Assembly: GCA_015061605.1 (NCBI GenBank)
Contig: SUWH01000006.1
Location: 1-64,000 of the forward strand
DNA length: 64,000 bases
Origin: Lentisphaerota bacterium
GTDB taxonomy: Bacteria > Verrucomicrobiota > Lentisphaeria > Victivallales > Victivallaceae
Direction of reading: 5' to 3'
Position 1 is the first letter of the stretch; each line of letters starts with the position of its first letter. The translations under genes were made by a program, and so were the position numbers. The notes below the pieces were generated by a model. That model made no database searches. It was not told the DNA's origin and saw nothing but the letters and a program-made list of their open reading frames with translations. This document shows positions 1 through 7,869 of the stretch, piece after piece.

Positions 1-241
1 CCTGACGGCACGCACGTTTTGCCCGTGCAAAACAAAATCTGCCAAAATCACTTTTTCAAAATTCAATTTTCTTTCGCTGAAAAACTTGAGAGAGCAGATG
101 TTTTTCTTATTTTATGGGACAGCTGTGGTTATAATTTCAGAAATAAAAACGTTTCACCATTTGAAAGTTGCACCAAATGGGTGTACATTATCACGGTACA
201 TAAGTATTATAACTTCAAGTCAGAAAATTGAGGAAAAGTAT
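1..241. other. Non-coding leader upstream of hisE
   Basis: No convincing gene is visible. Short reading frames here lack ribosome sites and recognisable protein character. The first 40 bases contain a small hairpin (GCACG at 12, CGTGC at 24) that may be the terminator of an upstream gene. The part from 150 to 240 is AT-rich and should hold the promoter of the hisE operon, but I could not assign clear -35 and -10 boxes. Confidence 0.5.
157..180. promoter_or_regulatory. Inverted repeat upstream of hisE
   Basis: Perfect 7-base arms CCATTTG (157-163) and CAAATGG (174-180) are separated by 10 bases. They lie about 60 bases before the hisE start. Size and position fit a repressor operator or a leader hairpin. 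The regulator is unknown. Confidence 0.35.
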
Positions 242-505
242 ATGAAGACCTTTGAAGGATTGTTTGCTGAATTGCAGGCAAAGGCAAAAGCGGGTGATCC
301 CGCTTCCGGTACGGTGAAAGAGTTGGCTAAAGGAACTCATTTTATCGGAAAAAAGATCATTGAAGAGGCCGGTGAGGTCTGGATCGCCGCCGAACATGAG
401 GGACGGGATCGTACTGCTGAAGAGATTTCGCAGCTGCTCTATCACCTCCAGGTGATGATGATCGACCGTAAACTTGAACTTGAGGATATTTACAAGTACT
501 TATGA
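242..505 (+). CDS. hisE: Phosphoribosyl-ATP pyrophosphohydrolase HisE
   Basis: An 87-residue cytosolic protein of the MazG-like all-alpha NTP pyrophosphohydrolase fold. It should hydrolyse phosphoribosyl-ATP to phosphoribosyl-AMP, the second step of histidine synthesis. The family signature [10 protein letters not shown] is at about residues 37-46, and acidic residues in [13 protein letters not shown] (about 60-72) would complete the Mg2+ site. Length matches stand-alone HisE. I chose the ATG at 242 because it follows an AGGAAA ribosome site and begins the conserved domain; the reading frame stays open further upstream without similarity. It overlaps hisG by four bases (ATGA), so the two are probably translationally coupled. 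No hisI is fused to it or present nearby. Confidence 0.9.
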   Translation: MKTFEGLFAELQAKAKAGDPASGTVKELAKGTHFIGKKIIEEAGEVWIAAEHEGRDRTAEEISQLLYHLQVMMIDRKLELEDIYKYL

Positions 506-1368
506 ATGATTTCAGCGGAAATTTGAAGTTGGCAGTACCCAACAAGGGTGCTCTTTCTGAAGGAGCAGTTTCTCTGCTCAAACGTGCCGGATACCGTTGT
601 GTGCGGTCCGGACGTGAACTGGTGGTGAGCGATACTGAAAACAATATCGACTTTGTTTTCCTGCGTCCCCGGGATATTGCCCTTTATGTCGGCAGCGGTA
701 TCATTGATCTGGGTATCACCGGCATCGACCTTGCCGGTGACAGCGGCGCGGAAGTCGAAGTGCTGTTCAAGCTCGGTTTCGGCAAATCCCGTTACTGCTT
801 TGCTACGCCGAAAGTCAAAAAGATGACCGTTGAGCAGCTCAATGGTCTGCGCATTGCCACCAGTTATCCCGATCTGCTCCGCGCTGAACTTAAAAAGCGC
901 AATATGGAGTGCAAGATCGTCAAACTTGACGGTGCGGTGGAAATTTCCATCGCCCTCGGTGTTGCTGATGCCATTGCCGATGTGGTCGAATCCGGCGCGA
1001 CTTTGCGCGAAGCCGGTCTGGAAATCATCGGTGAACCCATGCTTCACAGTGAAGCTGTCCTCATCGGACGCAAAGCTGCAGTCGCCGAAAATCCTGATGT
1101 AGCAAAACTTATCGCCCGTCTGCGCGGTATCATCATCGCTTCAGAGTATGTCATGGTCGAATACAACGTTCCCAGAAGCAAACTTGATGAAGCCTGCAAA
1201 ATCACTCCGGGAGTCGAATCCCCGACCATTTCTCCGCTGTCAAATTCCGACTGGGTCGCTGTCAAAGCGATGGTCAAACGGCGTGGTTTCAATTCGGTGA
1301 TGGATGAACTTTACAGCATCGGCGGACGCGGTATCATCATTTCTGAAATCAGCGCGTGCCGTTTGTGA
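502..1368 (+). CDS. hisG: ATP phosphoribosyltransferase, long form HisG
   Basis: A 288-residue enzyme that condenses ATP with PRPP, the first committed step of histidine synthesis. The sequence shows the N-terminal bilobed catalytic part ([15 protein letters not shown] at residues 63-77) and the PRPP-binding loop DVVESGATL (about 160-168). A C-terminal domain from about residue 212 matches the long HisG type, in which histidine feedback acts on this domain and no HisZ partner is needed. Its start overlaps the hisE stop (ATGA). Having hisE and hisG together but the rest of the pathway elsewhere suggests a dispersed histidine regulon. Confidence 0.95.
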   Translation: MNDFSGNLKLAVPNKGALSEGAVSLLKRAGYRCVRSGRELVVSDTENNIDFVFLRPRDIALYVGSGIIDLGITGIDLAGDSGAEVEVLFKLGFGKSRYCFATPKVKKMTVEQLNGLRIATSYPDLLRAELKKRNMECKIVKLDGAVEISIALGVADAIADVVESGATLREAGLEIIGEPMLHSEAVLIGRKAAVAENPDVAKLIARLRGIIIASEYVMVEYNVPRSKLDEACKITPGVESPTISPLSNSDWVAVKAMVKRRGFNSVMDELYSIGGRGIIISEISACRL

Positions 1369-1391
1369 AATAAACTGAAAGCAAGTGATTT

Positions 1392-2375
1392 ATGGATAAA
1401 AAACAGAACATTGTCCAGCGGGCAAATGAGGTGTTCAATACCGAGATCGACGGTATAAAGGCGGTTCAGTCCAAACTTGATGGAGCCTTTGTCGAACTGG
1501 TCGAACGCTGTTCTGACACCATAGACCGGGGCGGTAAGCTGGTCATCACCGGTGTCGGCAAATCCGGTTATATCGGTAAAAAAATGGCTGCTACTTTGAG
1601 CAGTGTCGGCAACCCGTCCGTATTTATGCACCCCGTGGAAGCGCGGCACGGCGATCTCGGTTTGCTTCAGAAGGAAGATTTGCTCATCGCTATATCATAC
1701 AGCGGTGAAACGGAAGAACTCCTTGCTGTCCTTCCGCCGGCGAAACGGCTGGGGGTTCCGCTTATTGCCATCGCGGCAAGCGCGGAATCTTCTCTTGGAA
1801 AAATGAGCGATTTCACCTTTGAAATGCCAGTTCCCAAAGAGGCGTGTCCATTCAATCTTGCCCCCACCACCAGCACTACTGCGCTGTTGGTTCTCGGTGA
1901 TGCGCTGGCAATGGTTCTGCTTGACCAGAGAGGATTTACCAAATCCGACTACGGCCGCCGTCACCCCGGCGGCGCCATCGGACGCATGGTCACCATGACC
2001 GCTGCCGATGTTATGCGCAAACCGGAGAAAAGCGCATTGGTCACTGCCGGAACCACCGTCAAAGAGACCCTTTACGAAATGAGCCGCGCCCGCAGCGGTG
2101 CGGCGATCGTCGTCGATGATGAACAGCGTTTGCTCGGTATTTTTACCGACGGAGATTTCCGCCGCCGCGCTACCGGTGATGAAGATGTCCTCAAACGGGA
2201 AATGTCTGAAGTCATGACTGTTGATCCGGTCACTGTCAAATCCGATGCCATGGTGGCAGAGGTGATCAAAGTGGTGGAAAACCGCCGGATCGATGATCTG
2301 GTCGTTATCGGTAATGACGGTAAAGTTGCCGGATTTATCGATATCCAGGATCTGCCGGGATTGAAGATAATGTAA
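1392..2375 (+). CDS. kdsD: Arabinose-5-phosphate isomerase (KdsD/KpsF type)
   Basis: A 327-residue protein with an N-terminal SIS sugar-isomerase domain (about 40-180; GVGKSGYIGKKMA at 54-66 and the phosphosugar-binding SYSGET at 102-107) followed by two CBS domains (about 208-325). This is the KdsD layout. The enzyme interconverts ribulose 5-phosphate and arabinose 5-phosphate, the precursor of KDO in LPS inner core. It starts 23 bases after hisG. Its presence with lptE-like and lnt genes indicates an LPS-bearing outer membrane. GutQ-type paralogues look the same, so the pathway assignment rests on context. Confidence 0.9.
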   Translation: MDKKQNIVQRANEVFNTEIDGIKAVQSKLDGAFVELVERCSDTIDRGGKLVITGVGKSGYIGKKMAATLSSVGNPSVFMHPVEARHGDLGLLQKEDLLIAISYSGETEELLAVLPPAKRLGVPLIAIAASAESSLGKMSDFTFEMPVPKEACPFNLAPTTSTTALLVLGDALAMVLLDQRGFTKSDYGRRHPGGAIGRMVTMTAADVMRKPEKSALVTAGTTVKETLYEMSRARSGAAIVVDDEQRLLGIFTDGDFRRRATGDEDVLKREMSEVMTVDPVTVKSDAMVAEVIKVVENRRIDDLVVIGNDGKVAGFIDIQDLPGLKIM

Positions 2376-2398
2376 TTTCAAGGTTGTGGAGAAAAATA

Positions 2399-3487
2399 AT
2401 GCGTCATCTGTTCAATATAATATTTGTGGTGCTGACAACGGTTTACTGTCTCTCTGCCGCCGCTGATGATGCCGCCGCAGCTGCCAGATATGACAACGGT
2501 CACAAACTTTATGTGGACGGCGATTACCGGGAGGCGGCAAAAGCCTTTGTTGACAGTCATCTTCTGGCTGATTCTCCGGTGATCCGCGCCAACAGTCTGA
2601 TTGCCCAGATCGGTGCTTACCGGATGTGCGGATTGATCTACGAAGAGTTTACTGCTATAGAGAAACTTCTGGACAAGTATATCGAATTCGCCGATTATAA
2701 GGCGCTTTCGGAACGGCAGTTTGAAATAGGTGATGCCTTTCACAGCGGTAAACGGGAACCCGCTTTCTGGGCGTTGCGCTGGGTTCCGTGGCTGCTCGGG
2801 CCGGATTATACGGAAGAGGTTTATACCAAAGCATTGAAGCGTTCTCCGTTTTCGCCCCGGGCGCCGCAGGCATTGCTCCGGCTTGCCCACTGGTATGAAA
2901 TGGAGGGAAAAACTGCTGAATCTTTGAAAACTTTGCGGAAACTGCTTAAAGATCATCCGGAATCAAAAGAATATAATTTCGGTCTGCTTGCTCTCGGCAA
3001 CGGATTATTGGAGATCGCCCGGTGCGGTGGAGACGGCGACGGGTTGCTGGTAACTGAAGCAGTCAAAGTGCTGCAGTTGTTTGTTGACCGCTGCCCACAG
3101 GCTCCGGAAGCGGAGTTCGCCAAACGTAAAATCGCTCAAGCCCGGGATATTCAATCTGACAGACTTTATCAGATGGCAGATTATTACCGTGGGCATGGCC
3201 GCACGGAAGTTGCGACCCGTTATCTTTCGCAGCTGGTTCAGAAATATCCGGACAGCCGTAAAGCTGAAAGTGCGGAAAAAGAACTTGCCGCCATGGATAA
3301 AAGTTATTTGCCCGGTGATTTCGCGCCAACTCCCGCTGCCCGGTTGATTCCGGTAAATTCTTATTCTATTCCGGAAAGTGCGGAAAAAGAGTTGATTTCT
3401 CCGTTAAAACCGGGTTCACATTATCTGATCAGTGTGCCGGATTTGAAAAACGACAGTGCAACCCCGAACCAGACAGGTGCGTTATGA
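2399..3487 (+). CDS. Exported TPR protein, BamD/YfiO-like
   Basis: A 362-residue protein with an N-terminal signal sequence (hydrophobic residues about 4-18, likely cut after LSAAA) and helical tetratricopeptide-like repeats to about residue 305. Typical pairs include GHKLYVDGDYREAAKAF, a segment ending in LKTLRKLLKDHPESKEY, and ATRYLSQLVQKYPDSRKAE. Repeats of this type with the YPDS turn resemble BamD/YfiO, the periplasmic lipoprotein of the outer-membrane protein assembly machine. Unlike BamD, no clear lipobox cysteine is visible. The ATG at 2399 has GGAG eight bases upstream. The gene overlaps the next one by ATGA, so both are probably envelope-biogenesis genes. BamD identity is a suggestion only. 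Confidence 0.65.
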   Translation: MRHLFNIIFVVLTTVYCLSAAADDAAAAARYDNGHKLYVDGDYREAAKAFVDSHLLADSPVIRANSLIAQIGAYRMCGLIYEEFTAIEKLLDKYIEFADYKALSERQFEIGDAFHSGKREPAFWALRWVPWLLGPDYTEEVYTKALKRSPFSPRAPQALLRLAHWYEMEGKTAESLKTLRKLLKDHPESKEYNFGLLALGNGLLEIARCGGDGDGLLVTEAVKVLQLFVDRCPQAPEAEFAKRKIAQARDIQSDRLYQMADYYRGHGRTEVATRYLSQLVQKYPDSRKAESAEKELAAMDKSYLPGDFAPTPAARLIPVNSYSIPESAEKELISPLKPGSHYLISVPDLKNDSATPNQTGAL

Positions 3488-3999
3488 GCAGAAAAGTTTT
3501 GTTTATCATCCCGGTGATCGCAGTCACAGCGATCATTTCCGGTTGCGGATACCGGATCGGTTATATGGGGCATCCGCAGCTTTCAACGGTGGCAGTAGCT
3601 CCGGTTTCCAATGATACATTGAGTTATAATGCCGCTGCGATATTGCGGCAGAAGTTGACGGAAGTGTTTACCACTGACGGTACGATGAAACTGAAATCCA
3701 TCAGTACTGCCGATTGCATCGTTTATGCCAGGATAACCAAAGTTTCCTACGTCGAAAGCAGCGGACATCTCAATGATGACGATGATTTTCTGCCCAATGA
3801 ATGGCGGGTAACGGCAACGGTCGAATTTTCTGTCGTGATCCCGGGACGCGCTAAACCGCTTATCGGTCCGAAAACTGTTACCGGTTCCGCAGAATTTATC
3901 AGCGATGCTGATTTGGAAAATGCCCGTACCAATGGTTTGCGGCAGGCGCTCTTTGACGCTTCCCGCACAATTGTTTCAAACGTAACTGAAGCATGGTAA
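3484..3999 (+). CDS. lptE: LptE-like outer-membrane lipoprotein
   Basis: A 171-residue lipoprotein. A lysine-containing N-region and hydrophobic stretch end in the lipobox ISGC, giving lipidated Cys21, followed by GYRIGYMGHPQLSTVAVAPVSN. The G-Y-R start after the cysteine, the VAVAPVSN strand and the helix LRQKLTEVF are the pattern of LptE/RlpB, which plugs the LptD barrel during LPS delivery to the outer membrane. Length fits. It is coupled by ATGA to the TPR gene. A generic DUF4136-type lipoprotein is the main alternative. Confidence 0.65.
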   Translation: MSRKVLFIIPVIAVTAIISGCGYRIGYMGHPQLSTVAVAPVSNDTLSYNAAAILRQKLTEVFTTDGTMKLKSISTADCIVYARITKVSYVESSGHLNDDDDFLPNEWRVTATVEFSVVIPGRAKPLIGPKTVTGSAEFISDADLENARTNGLRQALFDASRTIVSNVTEAW

Positions 4000-4000
4000 A

Positions 4001-5311
4001 ATGCAAGTAAATATTGCCAGAAAAGGACAACTGTTCTTATTGTTATCTTTTGCCGCACTGATCGGTGTCGGCACGGCAATATTGTTGCTTCCGGGGATAC
4101 TTAAAGAGGGGACTCTTCCCTTTATTGATGCGCTTTTTATGTCCTGCAGCGCGGTGTGTCTCAACGGTCTTGCCACAGTGCCGCTGACCGAATTTACCTT
4201 TGCCGGACAATTGGTGCTTCTGGTGCTTATCCAATTCGGGACATTGGGAATAATGACCTTGAGTGCAATGATATTGCTGATCATGGGTAAGGGACTTTCT
4301 TACGGAGATACATTGCTTATCAGCAGTATCAACGACCGTTTCACCCTGCGGGGAGCTGAACAGCTTACTTCAACCATTGTCCATTACACCTTGCTTACAG
4401 AAGCCATAGGAGCGGTCTTGCTGATTCCCGGATTTCTGGCTGATGGTCACGGCTGGTATGCGTTGTGGTATTCACTCTATTTTGCCATCGGCAGTTTCTG
4501 CAACGCCGGTCTGGGGCCGCTGCCGGGAAGCATGGCAAACTTGAATACCTATTCGCAAAGTATCTGCATCGTGCTTATGGTGCTGGGCGGTCTCGGGGTC
4601 TATGTGATTTACGATTTGCGCAGATATTTCCAGAAAAAGGTGCAATCGACCACGCTTCATAATAAAATCGTGCTCAAAGCGGCGTTTATACTGATTGTCA
4701 GCGGAACACTTCTGCTGTGGTTGTTGAGCCACACTGAAGACGAAACTGCAACATTGAGTGTATTTGATTCATTGTTTCTGTCGGTTTCCAGCCGGACGAC
4801 CGGATATTCCACGGTCGATCCGGGAAAACTTTCCAGTTCATGTCAGATATTGCTGATCGTATTGATGCTTATCGGTGCCGCGCCCGGTTCGGCTGCCGGC
4901 GGTATGAAAACCACCACCATTGCGGTAGTATTTGCCGCCTTGAGGGCATCATTCCGTGGGGATAACTGCGTTATTATCGGGAAGCGGACTATCGAATTGC
5001 GTACCGTTCTGCGGGCTTTTACCGTGATGGTGCTGTTTATTCTGCTCACCTGGGCGGGAACGGTGGTTTTGAAAAGCCTCACGCCGGATATGGATACTAC
5101 GCGATGTTTCTTTGAAGCAGCTTCTGCTTTGAGTGCGACCGGGCTTTCGACCGGAGATGCAACGATGATGTGGAATGAGGCATGCAAATTGCTGCTGATA
5201 TTGTTCATGTTTGCCGGCCGCTTGGGACCGGTGACGATAATCCTGTTTTTTGTCGGAAAAGAGAAAAAAGAGATCTTGCGTTATCCGGAAGAACGGGTTA
5301 TAGTAGGTTGA
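4001..5311 (+). CDS. trkH: Potassium uptake membrane subunit TrkH/KtrB
   Basis: A 436-residue integral membrane protein of the TrkH/KtrB superfamily with repeated membrane-pore-membrane units. Filter-like segments are visible at SCSAVCLNGL, GSFCNAGLG, SSRTTGYSTVD and ASALSATGLSTGD, as expected for four pseudo-repeats. The C-terminal motif FAGRLGPVTI is characteristic of the family. It conducts K+ (or Na+-coupled K+) inward and needs a cytosolic RCK partner, which is the next gene. Length is nearer the compact KtrB type than E. coli TrkH. It begins one base after the lptE-like stop. Confidence 0.92.
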   Translation: MQVNIARKGQLFLLLSFAALIGVGTAILLLPGILKEGTLPFIDALFMSCSAVCLNGLATVPLTEFTFAGQLVLLVLIQFGTLGIMTLSAMILLIMGKGLSYGDTLLISSINDRFTLRGAEQLTSTIVHYTLLTEAIGAVLLIPGFLADGHGWYALWYSLYFAIGSFCNAGLGPLPGSMANLNTYSQSICIVLMVLGGLGVYVIYDLRRYFQKKVQSTTLHNKIVLKAAFILIVSGTLLLWLLSHTEDETATLSVFDSLFLSVSSRTTGYSTVDPGKLSSSCQILLIVLMLIGAAPGSAAGGMKTTTIAVVFAALRASFRGDNCVIIGKRTIELRTVLRAFTVMVLFILLTWAGTVVLKSLTPDMDTTRCFFEAASALSATGLSTGDATMMWNEACKLLLILFMFAGRLGPVTIILFFVGKEKKEILRYPEERVIVG

Positions 5312-5340
5312 AGACATTTTTTATACAGGGAAAGATAATT

Positions 5341-5997
5341 ATGGCAAGAAACAGTTATGCCGTTTTCGGCATGGGATCTTTCGGCAGTAAATTGGCGCTG
5401 GCACTGGCGCGTCAGGGCAATATGGTGCTGATCTGCGACCGCAACGCCCAGCGGATAAATGAACTGCGCGACAAGGTCGCCGAAGCAGTGATCGGTGATG
5501 TCAGCAGTGAAGATGTGGTAAAAGAACTCAATGTCAGCAAATTTGATGCGGTGATATTGAGTATGAGCGGATATTTTGAAGATCAGGTGCTGGCGCTCAC
5601 TCTGCTCAAACAGGAGGGGGCAAAAAAGGTGGTTGTGAAGTCCAACAGCACCATTCAGGAACGGATATTGTACCGCCTGGGAGCTGATGAAGTGATCCAG
5701 CCGGAACTGGACGTCGCTGAACGGCTTTCCCGGCGTTTGTCGCTTTCCAATATCACCGATATCTTTGAATTCCGCGGTTCTGCGATCGCCGATGTGAAAG
5801 TTCCGGCACATCTTGAAGGAAAGCCGTTGCGTGAACTCGATTTGCGCAACAAATACAATATCACCATCTTGCTGATGCGTAAAGCCGGAAGTGCCGATGA
5901 GCATATTTTCGGACCCAATACCACGCTGGAGCGTGGTGATCAGCTGACGGTGTTTGGTAATGAGAAATCAATTATTGAATTATTCAAGGAGCGGTGA
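5341..5997 (+). CDS. trkA: Potassium channel regulatory subunit TrkA/KtrA
   Basis: A 218-residue cytosolic protein with one RCK_N Rossmann domain (YAVFGMGSFGSKLALALARQ at the N-terminus, G-x-G-x-x-G nucleotide site; acidic D near residue 30 in ICDRNAQR) and one RCK_C (TrkA_C) domain from about residue 135. A single N/C pair is the KtrA layout; E. coli TrkA has two. It gates the adjacent TrkH/KtrB pore in response to nucleotides. The ATG at 5341 is chosen because AGGGA lies upstream and the Rossmann fold begins directly after it. The frame is open further upstream but overlaps trkH with no homology. Confidence 0.92.
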   Translation: MARNSYAVFGMGSFGSKLALALARQGNMVLICDRNAQRINELRDKVAEAVIGDVSSEDVVKELNVSKFDAVILSMSGYFEDQVLALTLLKQEGAKKVVVKSNSTIQERILYRLGADEVIQPELDVAERLSRRLSLSNITDIFEFRGSAIADVKVPAHLEGKPLRELDLRNKYNITILLMRKAGSADEHIFGPNTTLERGDQLTVFGNEKSIIELFKER

Positions 5998-6002
5998 AAA
6001 TT

Positions 6003-6440
6003 ATGGGCGAATGTATTTTCTGTAAAATCGTCAACGGCGAAATTCCGGCGGCAAAAGTTTATGAAGATGATTTGGTCACTGCATTTCTGGATATTGCGCC
6101 GATCAATTTCGGCCATGTGCTGGTGATTCCCAAAGAACATCATCAATCGGTTTCCACGGTTCCGGAAAATGTGGCAGGCAGAATGCTTAAAGTCGCTTCC
6201 CGTATCGGGATTGTCCTCAAACGGCGCGATGAATATGATGCCTACAATCTCCATCTTGCCGACGGTACCGCTGCCGGTCAGGTGGTGATGCACGCCCATA
6301 TGCACGTGGTGCCGCGCGGCGTGGAAGACAACTTCCGCTGGAACTGGCGCCAGCTCACCTATCCCGATGGCAAAGCCGCTGAACTTGCCAAAGAACTGGC
6401 AGAAAAAATCACTGTTGCCTTATCCAACACGGAGGAATAA
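6003..6440 (+). CDS. HIT-family nucleotide-binding protein (HinT-like)
   Basis: A 145-residue protein starting CIFCKIVNGEIPAAKVYED, the usual opening of HinT/HIT hydrolases. The histidine triad HAHMHVV is at about residues 99-105, with the central histidine the expected nucleophile. Members hydrolyse purine nucleoside phosphoramidates. There is a GTG nine bases earlier overlapping the trkA stop, but AAGGAG lies only two bases from that GTG and a normal 11 bases from the ATG at 6003, so I prefer the ATG. The CxxC near the N-terminus may bind zinc, as in many HinT proteins. Confidence 0.9.
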   Translation: MGECIFCKIVNGEIPAAKVYEDDLVTAFLDIAPINFGHVLVIPKEHHQSVSTVPENVAGRMLKVASRIGIVLKRRDEYDAYNLHLADGTAAGQVVMHAHMHVVPRGVEDNFRWNWRQLTYPDGKAAELAKELAEKITVALSNTEE

Positions 6441-6442
6441 CC

Positions 6443-7111
6443 ATGAAAGCTGCTGTTAAAATGTTTTTGCTGCTGCTGTGCAGCTTGGCGGCACTGTTTT
6501 CTCTGTCCGCCGATGAGTTGGATACCTATACCATAGCTCTTGACCGGGCTGAACGTAATTTCTGGTCAGCGGCGTTTGCATCAGCCAACTCTTCCATCCG
6601 GAAAAATTACAGAGTTTCTCTTGGCAGGCTCAGCCAATCTGCAGGAAAAGTACACGATTGGCGCCGTAAAAATGATTCCAGAATAAATTACGGTGATTTA
6701 AAACGGCCGGGAATCCTCCTGGAAGGTTTGCTCGGCACTCACAGCGCATTCAAGGAACGTTTGAATATCAACGGACTTCATCCTACAAATTTTGATGGAA
6801 TCAAAAAAATGTTGCGTAAAAACGGTTCCAATTCCCGGTTGAAAACAATGACGGAAAACGATATTTCATTGGCAGACTACAAGAAAACTCTTGAATTCAT
6901 CCGCGATGAAAATCTTGAATCACTGACCAGAAAATTCAGTTCCAACAGCAACCTCAAACATTATCAGCAGGATGTGTTGATCCAGACGGCACAGAAATTT
7001 TATACCATCATCACCGATGCGCGGTTGACAGTTTTTAAACTGCGCAAAAATGATCCGCTTTTTCAGCGGCAAAACCGCTTCGGAAATAACCGCAATAAGG
7101 TCAGTCGGTAA
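6443..7111 (+). CDS. Exported protein of unknown function
   Basis: A 222-residue protein, not recognised. The N-terminus is a good signal peptide (hydrophobic FLLLLCSLAALFSLSA, likely cleaved near residue 23). The mature part is basic and predicted helical, with no cysteines and many asparagines. It follows the HIT gene by two bases with a GGAGG ribosome site, so it ends this operon. The stop lies inside acpS on the other strand, an 11-base tail-to-tail overlap. A periplasmic location is inferred from the signal peptide alone. Confidence 0.7.
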   Translation: MKAAVKMFLLLLCSLAALFSLSADELDTYTIALDRAERNFWSAAFASANSSIRKNYRVSLGRLSQSAGKVHDWRRKNDSRINYGDLKRPGILLEGLLGTHSAFKERLNINGLHPTNFDGIKKMLRKNGSNSRLKTMTENDISLADYKKTLEFIRDENLESLTRKFSSNSNLKHYQQDVLIQTAQKFYTIITDARLTVFKLRKNDPLFQRQNRFGNNRNKVSR

Positions 7112-7472
7112 TTACCACCATGGCAACAGCATAGCTGCGTTCATGCGATATTGAACACATTATTTTGCTGTTGCCTGATTTTTTTAACGTTTCCAATGCC
7201 GCATTGTAAAGGGTCACTTGCGGCGCCCCGGCAGGATCGTTGAGGATCTCAATATCAGTAAAACTGCAATATTCACCGATACCGCAGCCGAGCGCTTTGG
7301 CAATGGCCTCTTTTGCCGCCCAGCGTCCGGCATAAAAGGTGACCGCATCTTTGCGCGCTGAAGCAAGCGCGATTTCCGCTTCGGTCAGCAGCCGCTTTTT
7401 GAACTGTTCACCGTGTCGTTCAAGTGCTTCTGCGATGCGTGAAATCTCAACAATGTCTGTGCCAATATTCAT
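7101..7472 (-). CDS. acpS: Holo-[acyl-carrier-protein] synthase
   Basis: A 123-residue AcpS-type phosphopantetheinyl transferase that moves 4'-phosphopantetheine from CoA to Ser of ACP. Seen: GTDIVEISRIAEAL (Asp6 in the Mg2+ site) and FYAGRWAAKEAIAKALG (E and K of the second motif, about residues 46-62), then SISHERSYAVAMV at the C-terminus. Length is normal. The frame is open upstream, but MNIGTDI is the conserved start and a GGGAAA ribosome site precedes it. Its substrate acpP is encoded 12 kb away. Confidence 0.93.
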   Translation of the reverse strand: MNIGTDIVEISRIAEALERHGEQFKKRLLTEAEIALASARKDAVTFYAGRWAAKEAIAKALGCGIGEYCSFTDIEILNDPAGAPQVTLYNAALETLKKSGNSKIMCSISHERSYAVAMVVITD

Positions 7473-7498
7473 GTTATCTTTCCCAATCTTTTGAGCGG

Positions 7499-7569
7499 CG
7501 TGCCCTCGTGCGCGCTGATTTGGTAAGTCCGGGGACTCATGAACAGATAGTTCACTTCGCCCCGCACTT
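7499..7569. repeat. 71-base direct repeat, copy 1
   Basis: Begins CGTGCCCTCGTGCGCGCTGA and matches 7715-7785 over 71 bases with a single difference near the end (CCCGCACTT against CCCACACTT). The two copies flank a hairpin module. No open frame or terminal inverted repeats mark it as a transposon. Confidence 0.85.
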
Positions 7570-7651
7570 TCCGGCATCATCATCGCACGATCATCACGCC
7601 GCGTGCTGCCGCGTTGGTTGTGAAACCACGTTTCCGGCATTTGCGCCAATC

Positions 7652-7710
7652 GTCGGGCTTTCGCCCGACAGGCGTGCGGTATTGTTTATTCCGCCTTGCG
7701 GCGGTTATTT
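7652..7710. repeat. Double-hairpin dispersed repeat, copy 1
   Basis: Contains GTCGGGC-tttc-GCCCGAC (7652-7669) followed by GGCGTG and then CCGCC-ttg-CGGCGG near 7691. The same arrangement recurs at 15538-15600, and its first stem recurs at 48870-48887. It resembles a REP-like intergenic element. Confidence 0.7.
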
Positions 7711-7714
7711 TGTA

Positions 7715-7785
7715 CGTGCCCTCGTGCGCGCTGATTTGGTAAGTCCGGGGACTCATGAACAGATAGTTCACTTCGCCCCACACTT
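7715..7785. repeat. 71-base direct repeat, copy 2
   Basis: Second copy of the 7499-7569 unit, in the same orientation and 216 bases downstream. Confidence 0.85.
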
Positions 7786-7841
7786 CCCTGCCGCGACAAT
7801 CCGCCGTCGCTCTGCGAGCTATGGCGGGACAGGCAGAGCGG

Positions 7842-7868
7842 CAAAACACCCCGCTTTTTTTGAAAAAG
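7842..7868 (-). repeat. CAAAAAAAGCGGGG dispersed repeat, copy
   Basis: Read on the minus strand it gives TTTTTCAAAAAAAGCGGGG followed by TGTTTTG, directly after the stop of the ROK gene. Related copies are at 16856-16880 (+, directly after the GNAT gene), 37381-37407 (+) and 38512-38567 (-), the last two inside prepilin leaders. Confidence 0.65.
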
Positions 7869-7869
7869 G

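Larger units (their letters stand above)
7473..7869. repeat. Repeat-rich intergenic region between acpS and the ROK gene
   Basis: No credible gene. The stretch is a mosaic of repeats: two 71-base direct copies (7499-7569 and 7715-7785), a hairpin module shared with 15538-15600 (7652-7710), and a CAAAAAAAGCGGGG element (7842-7868, minus strand) immediately after the ROK stop codon. The plus-strand reading frame that crosses it merely translates the repeats. Confidence 0.7.

Noticed and set aside
19-231. Short open frame before hisE
   Set aside because: No ribosome site, no protein-like composition, and it overlaps the expected promoter region.
5182-5340. N-terminal extension of trkA
   Set aside because: The frame is open but overlaps trkH. 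The nucleotide-binding fold and ribosome site both place the start at 5341.
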